A DNA stretch of 21,073 bases, from NCBI GenBank assembly GCA_025963345.1, contig JAOPUS010000434.1, forward strand, positions 1-21,073. The letters are read 5' to 3'. This stretch comes from Blastococcus sp. GTDB lineage: Bacteria > Actinomycetota > Actinomycetes > Mycobacteriales > Geodermatophilaceae. Positions within the stretch are counted from its first letter, which is position 1; each line of letters opens with the position of its first letter. The position numbers and the translations under genes are program-made. The notes beneath the pieces are model-generated. The model did no database searches. It saw only the letters and a program-made list of their open reading frames with translations, and had not been told where the DNA came from. Of this stretch, positions 6,799 to 14,154 are shown in pieces.

Positions 6799-7139
6799 GG
6801 GTGCCCTCGGCCAACGACACCGGCGCAAGGCCGCACGTGCGCATGCAGATACATCTGGCGACTCCCCGTGAACCCCGACACATTCCGATCCGTGTCCGCG
6901 GCATTCAAGGAGTTCCTGCCGGTCCAGAGCAAGGGGTAAGCCCGCGGCGGGAGGTACCCCGCGCGAGGGACACGGTCCCGTCGGTCACCGCGATGACCCC
7001 CACCTGGGCGGGACATCCCTGGTGCTGAGATGTACCGCCGTTGAGGTACTGGTCAGGATCGCGCTTCCCTGCCAGCATCTGGTGGCCGCACCGGCGGCAG
7101 CACCCGCGCCCCGGCGCTCCGACCCGACAAAGGGGACCC
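6799..7139. promoter_or_regulatory. Divergent intergenic region between the anchored-protein operon and the WXG100 operon
   Basis: About 340 bases without a supportable gene. It must hold promoters for both operons. Close to the minus-strand start lies a cluster of dyads: GCACGTGC (6833-6840), GCATGC (6841-6846) and CAGAT-AC-ATCTG (6846-6857). The plus-strand leader ends in AAAGGGGA (7129-7136), a strong ribosome binding site for ATG 7140. I could not assign -10/-35 boxes with confidence. Confidence 0.4.
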
Positions 7140-7439
7140 ATGACCTCCGCTGGCTTCACCTACGACCCGGCCACCCTGGACGCCGCGAGCCGCGACCTCG
7201 CCCAGGGATCGGCAACGGTCGACGCGCAGCTGACCTCGATGAGCAGTCGACTCGAGCCGCTGCACCAGGGCTTCCAGGGACAGGCTGGTCAGGGTTTCCA
7301 GCAGCTGTGGAACGAGTGGCACGACTCCGCGAAGCGGTTGAAGGCCAGCCTCGAGGGGCTGAGCCAGCTTCTGGCCTCCGCCGGCCGCAATGCGGCCGAC
7401 ATGGAGGCCGCCAACACCCGCCTGATGCAGCAGGGCTGA
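7140..7439 (+). CDS. WXG100-like type VII secretion protein, FQG variant
   Basis: 99 residues from ATG 7140, directly after AAAGGGGACCC. Size, all-helical character and layout fit the WXG100 (EsxA/EsxB) family: helix 1 (about 10-40), a turn, and helix 2 (about 50-95) with LWNEWHDSAKRLKASLEGL. In the turn, where W-x-G is usual, the sequence reads FQG (45-47), an aromatic replacement tolerated in the family. There is no C-terminal YxxxD/E signal, as expected for the partner that is co-secreted. The next gene, ten bases downstream, is the likely dimer partner and carries that motif. It is exported by, or regulates, an EccC-type motor such as the one encoded at 9879-14144. Confidence 0.85.
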   Translation: MTSAGFTYDPATLDAASRDLAQGSATVDAQLTSMSSRLEPLHQGFQGQAGQGFQQLWNEWHDSAKRLKASLEGLSQLLASAGRNAADMEAANTRLMQQG

Positions 7440-7449
7440 CCGCCCGACC

Positions 7450-7752
7450 GTGGCAGGTAACGGGTTCTCCGTCGACCCAACTGCGCTGCGCAACCTCGCG
7501 CAGCGGCTCGGCGCCCTCGCCGGAACCCTCGAGCAGGCGCGCGGGATCACCCAGGGGATCGACGCGTCGAGCTTCGGCGCGCAGAAGCTGATGTCGGCAT
7601 CGAACGACTTCGTGGCGCACTGGGACTGGCAGGCCAAGAAGCTGGGGACCGTGCTGCTCGACACCGGTGACCGGCTCAAGCAGGCGGCCCAGCAGTACCA
7701 GGACGTCGAGGACACGCAGCGGGCCATGCAGGGCCAAGGGGCGGCGAACTGA
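7450..7752 (+). CDS. WXG100-like type VII secretion protein with C-terminal YxxxE signal
   Basis: 100 residues from GTG 7450, ten bases after the preceding WXG100-like gene. Two helices are predicted (about 9-35 and 44-92) around a turn that reads SFG (41-43) rather than WxG. Helix 2 contains two tryptophans (VAHWDWQAKKL). Near its end YQDVE (83-87) fits YxxxD/E, the secretion signal recognised by EccC in T7SS substrates. The pair of adjacent genes of about 100 codons, one with and one without the signal, is the classic heterodimer arrangement. The stop lies two bases before the GTG of the large substrate gene, so the three are one operon. Confidence 0.82.
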   Translation: MAGNGFSVDPTALRNLAQRLGALAGTLEQARGITQGIDASSFGAQKLMSASNDFVAHWDWQAKKLGTVLLDTGDRLKQAAQQYQDVEDTQRAMQGQGAAN

Positions 7753-7754
7753 CC

Positions 7755-9317
7755 GTGGGCTGGGATCTCATCGGGGGCGACCCCGCGCCCGGATCAGCTG
7801 ATGCCGTGGGGACCGCATCGAGAGCCTTTCTCCGCGTCGCCACGCTCGCCCGCGAGACGCGGGAAGGCCTGGAGAAGGACGTCGCGCAACTGGGCATCGG
7901 CAAGTGGAAGGGAACGGCGGCCGCCGCGTTCCGGAACGACGTCCGCGAGCTGCCCACTCGGCTCGGGGAGGTCGACGAGTCGTACGAGACGGCGGGCCGG
8001 GCGCTCCACGCCTTTCACCTCCAGCTCGAGCGGTCGCAGGGTGAGGCGCGCGCCGCCCGCACGGCGGCCGAACAGGCCGAGGCCGACCGAAAGTCTGCGC
8101 AGCAGCGGTTGGACGGCGCGCGGATGGAGGCCGGCGCCTTGCGCAGCCAGCGGAGGTCCGCCAACGCCAAGCTGCTGGCGGTCCAGACCCAGCAGGCCGT
8201 GACCATCGACCCGGCGCAGCGGTCCAGCCTGGATGCCTCGGTGGCGTCGGCCCGGTCACGGTCCAACCGGTTGCACGCCGAGGTCAAGGCCGCTGACCAG
8301 ACCGTCACGCGCCACGAGACCTCCGTGCGCGAGGCCGAGGCACGACTGAAGCAGGCGCAGGCCGACGCGACCCGCATCCGCGAGCGGATGAACGTCTACG
8401 TCGACGGCGCCGTCAGCGCGCTGAAGCAGGCGGAGAAGTACGGCAACCTGCCCAGCTTCACCGAGCGCTTCGCCGCCGACGCGAAGAATGCCCTCGTCGT
8501 CTACGGACCGGTGGTCGCCGACAGCTTCCAGAAAGGCTCGGAGTGGTTCTCCATCGCGGGGACCCTCTTTCCCCCGGGCGCGGCCGTCTTCAAGTCCGCC
8601 TCCTTGATCGTGGGCGGCCTCGGGGTCATCGTCCTGGTCGCCAGTGAGGCGGCATCGGACGACGGCATCACGCTGGATGACGGCCTCAAGATCGGCGGAC
8701 GCGCGCTCACCGTGCTGGCCACAGCGGCAGGGCTGAAGGGCGCCTCGAAGGCGGTAGGTGCGGCGCGGTGGGCGACGGCGTCGAAGGTGGCGGACTATGC
8801 CGGCGACGCGGTCCATGTCGCTGAGCAGACCCGTCAGCACGGCACCGAGGGACTCCTCATCGGCGTGGGTGGCATCGTGGTCAGCCGGGGCGGCGAGAAG
8901 CTGGCCGGCGCCGCATTGCGGCGTTTGACGCCTTTGGCGAACAAGAGCCCGGTGGTCACCCACCTCCTGGACGGCCTCACCGAGCAGACGGGGCATTCCG
9001 ACTCGAAGGTCCTCGGCGTCCCTCTGGTCAGCGACATGGATTCCCGCGCAGGGCAGAGCCTGTTCAGCGCCGGACGGCGGGATGGCGGCGAGTTCCTGTT
9101 CGGCAACCGGGCGGCAACGAACCCGAGCCCGGCCGACCACATCATGGGCGCCAAGGAGCTCTCCGAGCTGCAAGACCATGTCGCCGGAGTGCTGCCCACG
9201 GAAGCGGCGGGGTGGCTGGAGGACAAGCGGCTGGACGACGACCAGAAATCCGGCACTGCCACGGAACGGGAGATCGACATCGACCTTCACCCGTCACCCT
9301 ACGGCGGTGGCCGGTGA
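7755..9317 (+). CDS. Large T7SS-type substrate with WKG head, coiled coil and uncharacterised C-terminal region
   Basis: 520 residues from GTG 7755. The N-terminal 95 residues read as a T7SS_signal/WXG-like helical hairpin: DLIGGDPAPGSADAVG, a long helix, IGKWKGTAAAAFRNDV with the W-x-G turn at 51-53, and ESYETAGRALHAFHLQLE. Residues about 90-212 are charged and Ala/Gln/Glu-rich, a probable long coiled coil. Residues about 265-300 and 362-390 are Gly/Ala-rich hydrophobic stretches that might insert in or cross a membrane. The acidic end (WLEDKRLDDDQKSG) shows no toxin family I recognise (no obvious HNH, ADP-ribosyltransferase, deaminase or NADase motif). It may be an effector or a structural T7SS component. 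Its last bases overlap the start of the next gene (GTGA). Confidence 0.78.
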   Translation: MGWDLIGGDPAPGSADAVGTASRAFLRVATLARETREGLEKDVAQLGIGKWKGTAAAAFRNDVRELPTRLGEVDESYETAGRALHAFHLQLERSQGEARAARTAAEQAEADRKSAQQRLDGARMEAGALRSQRRSANAKLLAVQTQQAVTIDPAQRSSLDASVASARSRSNRLHAEVKAADQTVTRHETSVREAEARLKQAQADATRIRERMNVYVDGAVSALKQAEKYGNLPSFTERFAADAKNALVVYGPVVADSFQKGSEWFSIAGTLFPPGAAVFKSASLIVGGLGVIVLVASEAASDDGITLDDGLKIGGRALTVLATAAGLKGASKAVGAARWATASKVADYAGDAVHVAEQTRQHGTEGLLIGVGGIVVSRGGEKLAGAALRRLTPLANKSPVVTHLLDGLTEQTGHSDSKVLGVPLVSDMDSRAGQSLFSAGRRDGGEFLFGNRAATNPSPADHIMGAKELSELQDHVAGVLPTEAAGWLEDKRLDDDQKSGTATEREIDIDLHPSPYGGGR

Positions 9318-9871
9318 CGACTCTGCAGCTGAACTTCCCGGAACCCTGGGCCCTCCTACCGGTGTCCGACGGTGGCCCCGCAGTAGTCGAGGAGCTCGTC
9401 GCCGGGATGGCCGACGTCGGGCCCGACGCCCAGGACGCCACCCGGCAGTACCTGACCTCGCTGCTGGGCGCCCTGACACAGATCGGTGTCGACGGATTCG
9501 CGTCGCTCACCGTGCCGGATGGAGACTCGGGCATCGTCCAGGCCTTCTGTGCCGTGGGGGTCACTCGGGGCTCGGGCATGCACGACGAACTGCGAACGAT
9601 CGCCGAGAACGGCCTGCACCCCGGACTTGACCGCACGACGACGACCGTGCCACTCCCCCTGGGCGCAGCCGTCCGGTCGTCTGCGATCAGATTCGCCGAC
9701 GAGCTCGTCGACGACGACGGACTCGCACCGTACGTCGCAGAGGTCCGCTTCGCGGTCCCCCTGCCGGACGAGCGGATCGGTGTCCTGCACTTCGAGACGC
9801 TGTCGCTGGTCTATCTCCAAGAGCTGGAGCGGCTGTTCGACACGATCGCGAGCACCGCCCGCGTCACCTGA
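9314..9871 (+). CDS. Unknown protein coupled to the T7SS substrate (possible chaperone or immunity partner)
   Basis: 185 residues from GTG 9314, which overlaps the TGA of the 520-residue substrate gene (GTGA), so the two are translationally coupled. It is soluble, with no signal peptide or membrane segment. It starts LQLNFPEPWALLPVSDGG, continues with a helix, then alternating strands (VDGFASLTVPDGDSG, AVGVTRGSG), and ends in EVRFAVPLPDERIGVLHFET and a helix LERLFDTIASTARV. The layout resembles, from memory, small alpha/beta proteins beside actinobacterial WXG100 genes whose ends read F-D-x-I-A. I have no family name. A substrate-specific chaperone (EspG-like in role, not in visible sequence) or an immunity protein are both possible from position alone. 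Confidence 0.65.
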   Translation: MTTLQLNFPEPWALLPVSDGGPAVVEELVAGMADVGPDAQDATRQYLTSLLGALTQIGVDGFASLTVPDGDSGIVQAFCAVGVTRGSGMHDELRTIAENGLHPGLDRTTTTVPLPLGAAVRSSAIRFADELVDDDGLAPYVAEVRFAVPLPDERIGVLHFETLSLVYLQELERLFDTIASTARVT

Positions 9872-9882
9872 CCGGACGTCAG
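9868..9882. terminator. Short dyad formed by the two convergent stop codons
   Basis: CTGAC at 9868-9872 and GTCAG at 9878-9882 pair around a 5-base loop. The arms contain the plus-strand TGA and the minus-strand TGA, with only seven bases between the two genes. It is short, so a terminator role is uncertain. Confidence 0.25.
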
Positions 9883-12800
9883 CCCGCCCAGGGCACCTGC
9901 ACGAGCTCCTTGCCGCCGCGGAGCCCGAGATAGGCGCGTCCCGGCGCGCCCGTGAATGCCTCGTCGACGCCGACTCTCGTACCGATCAGGTCGCCGTCGC
10001 CGGCCCGAGCGGAGAACAGCAGCCCGGCCCCGGCAGCCCGCAGCCGCGTCTTCCAACCGAGGAAACCCGAGAGGCCCGCCGGGTCCCCGGCGACCACCAG
10101 TCGGACACGGGGATCGTCGAGCGCGGCATGCATCAGAGGCGCGGTGTCGGGGACGCGCCCGGCATCGTCGACCAGCAGGACCGCTCCGTCGACCAATTCC
10201 ATGGGAACCGTCGGATCGACGAACTGCGCACCGACGAAGCGCTCGCGGTCCTCGTCCCGCCCCAGGGCCACCATGACCGGGATGTCTCGGGCGGCAAGCT
10301 GCCGGCAGACGAGCACCAGTGCCCCGGTCCGGCCGGATCCCGGAGGCCCGGCGATGACGAACGGGCCGTCGAGCCTGTCCAGGTCGACGAGCCGTCCGCC
10401 GAGTTGGTCGCCGCCCACTCCGACGAGGATGCTGCGCCGTCCGCCCCCGGTCGAACCGGGCAGTTCCGCCGAGTCCGCCCACGTGATGCGGGCCGGGAGG
10501 TCGTCCAGGCGCATGGGCGAATGCCGGATCGGCGGCGGGGCAGCCTCGGCCAGTGCGAGCAGGGCGGCGTTCTGGGCCTCCGTGGACGGATCGTCGGCGA
10601 GCAAGGCGACCTGGACGGCATTGCCGCTGTTGGGCCGGTAGGCCCGCCCCGCGGGGATCTCGGCCGGCAGGTCACGGACAGGAACCCCGAACACCGCCAT
10701 CTCGTCCCGCTGGTCGAATCGCAGGCAGAGCACATGCTCCAGCGCGCCGTAGAGCCGCGACTGGCCCACGGCCTTGCCTCCGGTGACCACCATCTGGATG
10801 CCCACCGCGGGCCCCTCGTCCGCCAGCCGCACGAGCGCCACGCGCACGCCTTCGGCGGTGCCCTGGAAGGTCTGGACGAGCTGGTCCCAGCCGTCGATGA
10901 AGACGACGACGTGTGGCGGCGCTTCGGCATCGGTTCGCCGCAGCTCGGTCAACGTGGCGACCCCGCGCTGGGCCAGGACAGAGGACCGCTCCTCCAACAG
11001 CTGGATCAAGCGAGCCACGAGCCGCTCGGTGCGATGGCGCTCCGGTCGGGTGGCCACGACACCGCAATGCGGGAGCCGGGCCAGCGGCCGAAGCACCGAG
11101 GCGGGGGTCTGGTCGATGACGTAGAGGTGCAGGTCGTCGGGCGCATGCGCCCGCACCAGACTGGCCGCGACGGCACGAAGTGCGGTCGACCGGCCGCTCT
11201 CGCGGCCGCCCACCACTGCAAGGTTGCCGCCGCCGAGCGTCAGGCTGAAGGCCACCTGCCGCTGGTCGGCCGGCCGGTCCTCGACGGCGAACGGGGCAAG
11301 ACCTGCTCGCGGCCCGCCGGCCGACTGGAGCAGCTGGTCCAGCACCAGCTCGTCGGGAAGCGGCGGATGCCAGGGCTTGCGGGCAGGGGCGAGGCCCTCC
11401 CGTCGTGCTGTCTCCTCCAACAGCTCGCACAGCGCCGTCAGGTCCGTGCGACCGGTGCCCTCGTCGCCCTCGGCCCGCTCACCACGGCCGGCGCGGAGTC
11501 CACACTCCGCCCACGGCAGCCGTCGCACCTCAGCGGGCGGCACCTCGTCGGGCGCCGCGGTCCGCGCGGGGGCGCTGGCGAACGCCGTCTGGACGACGAC
11601 CGGTTGGCCCTCGCCGGCCAGAACCGCAGCCCGGCCCTTGATCCGGTTCGGGAAGGAGGCGGCGACGGCAGTGCCGACCAGGTCGTGGCTCACTCCGGCG
11701 TCCAGCACGCGCAGACAGATCCGGAGGTTGGCGTTGTCGCGGATCTGCGGGGTGACGACCCCGGTGGGCCGCTGCGTCGCGAGCACGAGATGGACGCCCA
11801 GGGAGCGGCCGACGCGGGCCACGTTGACCAGCCCGTCGACGAAGTCGGGCTGCTGTTCCTTCAGCTCGGCGAACTCGTCGACGACGATCACCAGGCGGCT
11901 GACCGCCGGCAGCTCCGGGTTCCGCCGCCGTGCCGAGCGGTATTCCGGCAGCCCGTCGACGTTGCCGGCGGCCTTGAAGTGGCGTTTCCGGACATCCAGT
12001 TCGGCTTTCAGCGAGGCCAGAAGACGATCGGCGAGGTGGCCGCCGATGGTCTGGTCGTCGGCGTATCCGACGACGTGCGGCAGTTCCGCGAGCTTGCCGA
12101 ACGCTCCCCCGCCCTTGAAGTCGATGAGCAGCAGCGAGAGGTCCGCGGGCGGCGCCGACAGTGCCAGACCCGCAAGGAGCGAGCGCATCAGCTCGCTCTT
12201 GCCGGAACCGGTCGCACCGGCGATCAGCGCGTGCGGCCCGTCCCGGACGAGGTCGATGGTGGCCGGCCTGCCGTTCTCGTCGACGCCCAGGAGGACCTGA
12301 CATTCCTGCCCCGCCGACCACCGCTGGAGCACATCCTGTGGGGTCGCGCCGTCCAGTCGGTACAGGTCGAGGAAGCGCACCTCGCCGGGCAGCCCGGCGC
12401 CGTCGATCCCGCCGAGCGGTACCAGCGGCGACAGCGCCCGGGCGCTGGCCTCCGCCGTGGCCTCCGACAGCAGGTCGACCGTGATCCCCTCGACCGTCGC
12501 CGCACCGCGGACCTCCAGGTAGCCGACGGGGCCACCGCTGTTGGCGGGGTCGATGACCAGGCGGGCCGATGCCTCGGCGGGCAGTCGCGCGGGCACCGTG
12601 TCCAGCGCGAGTACCCGGATCCCGAGTGCAGGGCCGTCGCGGAGCAGGGTCACCAGGCTCTGGCGCGTGCGCAGCGCCCCGGCACCGTCGAGGACGACGA
12701 GCACCTCGGGCAGGAGCAGCTGGGAACCGAAGCCGTACTCGGTCAGCCCGCGTCGCTGGTCGAGCAGGCTGGTGAGCTCGTCGAATCGAGCAGTCAGGGC

Positions 12801-14144
12801 CTCCGGCCCGGGGGACACGGCATGCACGTCGGCGTCGAGTCCGCGCACGTGCGGGAGCCAGCGCAACCACTCCCAGCCGTTGTCCCCCTCCTCGGCACCC
12901 AGGTGGACGACGACGAGGTCCTCGGGGCTGCGGGCGGTCACCAGCTGGTGCACCGCCGCCCGGGCCGCCGAGCGGGCGCGGGCACGGTCTCCTGCGATGC
13001 CCAGCACCGGATGCGTCCGGAGGTCCACGGTCACCGGGGCAGCCGCCAGCTGGGGTGCTGGGGCGTCCTTGCCGGCGTCCTGGACAGTCACCCGGGCGGC
13101 CCGGTCGCGGGTGCCGATGCGGACGAGCATCGCTGTCTCGTCGTGACCGTCGACGGACCACAGACCAGAGGTGGGGCCAAGCGCCGCCAGCGCGCTCGCC
13201 GCGGGGTCCGATGTGGCGAGCCACTCGCGGGCGAGTTCCTCGGCGGCTGCATCCCGGAGTTGCTTCTCGGCTGTCGCGCGAGCCGCGTCGTACTCGCGGC
13301 GGCGGCGGGCCGTGTCGCGGCGCTGGCCGCGCTGCACGAGCAGTGAGGTGACGATGAAGACCATCGGTCCGGCCACACCGATGATGGCGTACAGCGGGTT
13401 GCCCAGGAGCACTGCGGCGCCTGCCCCCACGGCCATCATGACCACGCTGCCGATCAGCTGGGCGGCCATCCCCGTGCGCCCGCCCTCGCCTGGCGGGGCC
13501 GGCAGCGTGACCCGCACTGCAGGCTCGGGGGCCCGGTAACGCGCCACCCGGTTGAACCGGGCCTGGCCGTCTGGGGTGACGTCGACAGAGCCGTCCGGAG
13601 CGGCGGGCGGCAGTACTTCGAGGACCGCTTGTCCGAGAAGGAATCGCTCACCCGGAGCTATCGCGGTCCACTGCTTCCCCTTGGAGGGCAGCCGGCCCCC
13701 GGCGACGTAGACCCCGTTGGTCGATTCGACGTCCCGGATCCGGACCGCGCCGTCGGCGGCGAGGTCCAACTCCGCGTGGCGGGTGGACAGGGTCGGGTCG
13801 TCGAGAACGACGTGGGCAGGCGCCGCCCTACCGATGACCTGCTTTCCGGTACGCAGTGGCAGGAAGCTACCCGCGGCAGCCCCGCCGACGGCGGCGAGAA
13901 CGGTGTCCTGGCGCGGCCACTGCCGCCCCGGGCCGGGGTAGCCGACCGACAGCTCAGCCCCGCTCCAGACCCCGGCCGTGGCCAGCGGGCGGTCCAGGTC
14001 CTCCGGGTGCGCACCGCGGTAGACGACGTCGTCCGGATCGAGCAGCCCGCCGAGGACCTGCCGCAGGGTCAGCGTCGGGGCCGCCTGCGCGACCAGGATC
14101 CGCCGGCGACCGCTCTTGCTGGTGAGACTGACCTCGAGGCGCAC
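9879..14144 (-). CDS. FHA-containing EccC/EssC-like type VII secretion ATPase
   Basis: 1421 residues from GTG 14144, ten bases after the kinase stop; the frame is open to 14192 but that part overlaps the kinase. Order: an N-terminal beta-grasp or FHA-like module (1-75), a canonical FHA domain (IGR 104-106, STRH 120-123, STNG 141-144), two membrane segments (about 226-248 and 252-271), then three FtsK/SpoIIIE-type ATPase modules. Module 1 is intact: Walker A GATGSGKS (643-650), LLIDFKGGGAF, Walker B VIVVDEFAEL (752-761). Module 2 has GGRESGRS (979-986) and VVVFIDGWD; module 3 has GPPGSGRT (1266-1273) and VLLVDDA. In both the Walker lysine is Arg and the catalytic Glu is missing. It is the membrane motor that recognises and pushes WXG substrates. 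An N-terminal FHA is typical of Firmicute EssC/YukBA rather than mycobacterial EccC. Confidence 0.93.
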   Translation of the reverse strand: MRLEVSLTSKSGRRRILVAQAAPTLTLRQVLGGLLDPDDVVYRGAHPEDLDRPLATAGVWSGAELSVGYPGPGRQWPRQDTVLAAVGGAAAGSFLPLRTGKQVIGRAAPAHVVLDDPTLSTRHAELDLAADGAVRIRDVESTNGVYVAGGRLPSKGKQWTAIAPGERFLLGQAVLEVLPPAAPDGSVDVTPDGQARFNRVARYRAPEPAVRVTLPAPPGEGGRTGMAAQLIGSVVMMAVGAGAAVLLGNPLYAIIGVAGPMVFIVTSLLVQRGQRRDTARRRREYDAARATAEKQLRDAAAEELAREWLATSDPAASALAALGPTSGLWSVDGHDETAMLVRIGTRDRAARVTVQDAGKDAPAPQLAAAPVTVDLRTHPVLGIAGDRARARSAARAAVHQLVTARSPEDLVVVHLGAEEGDNGWEWLRWLPHVRGLDADVHAVSPGPEALTARFDELTSLLDQRRGLTEYGFGSQLLLPEVLVVLDGAGALRTRQSLVTLLRDGPALGIRVLALDTVPARLPAEASARLVIDPANSGGPVGYLEVRGAATVEGITVDLLSEATAEASARALSPLVPLGGIDGAGLPGEVRFLDLYRLDGATPQDVLQRWSAGQECQVLLGVDENGRPATIDLVRDGPHALIAGATGSGKSELMRSLLAGLALSAPPADLSLLLIDFKGGGAFGKLAELPHVVGYADDQTIGGHLADRLLASLKAELDVRKRHFKAAGNVDGLPEYRSARRRNPELPAVSRLVIVVDEFAELKEQQPDFVDGLVNVARVGRSLGVHLVLATQRPTGVVTPQIRDNANLRICLRVLDAGVSHDLVGTAVAASFPNRIKGRAAVLAGEGQPVVVQTAFASAPARTAAPDEVPPAEVRRLPWAECGLRAGRGERAEGDEGTGRTDLTALCELLEETARREGLAPARKPWHPPLPDELVLDQLLQSAGGPRAGLAPFAVEDRPADQRQVAFSLTLGGGNLAVVGGRESGRSTALRAVAASLVRAHAPDDLHLYVIDQTPASVLRPLARLPHCGVVATRPERHRTERLVARLIQLLEERSSVLAQRGVATLTELRRTDAEAPPHVVVFIDGWDQLVQTFQGTAEGVRVALVRLADEGPAVGIQMVVTGGKAVGQSRLYGALEHVLCLRFDQRDEMAVFGVPVRDLPAEIPAGRAYRPNSGNAVQVALLADDPSTEAQNAALLALAEAAPPPIRHSPMRLDDLPARITWADSAELPGSTGGGRRSILVGVGGDQLGGRLVDLDRLDGPFVIAGPPGSGRTGALVLVCRQLAARDIPVMVALGRDEDRERFVGAQFVDPTVPMELVDGAVLLVDDAGRVPDTAPLMHAALDDPRVRLVVAGDPAGLSGFLGWKTRLRAAGAGLLFSARAGDGDLIGTRVGVDEAFTGAPGRAYLGLRGGKELVQVPWAG

Positions 14145-14154
14145 CGGCCCGCTC

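Noticed and set aside
9486..13346. 1286-codon open frame on the + strand, antisense to the T7SS motor
   Set aside because: Composition is Arg/Gly/Gln-rich without any domain. The opposite strand has unmistakable FHA and FtsK motifs. It is a high-GC codon-bias shadow.
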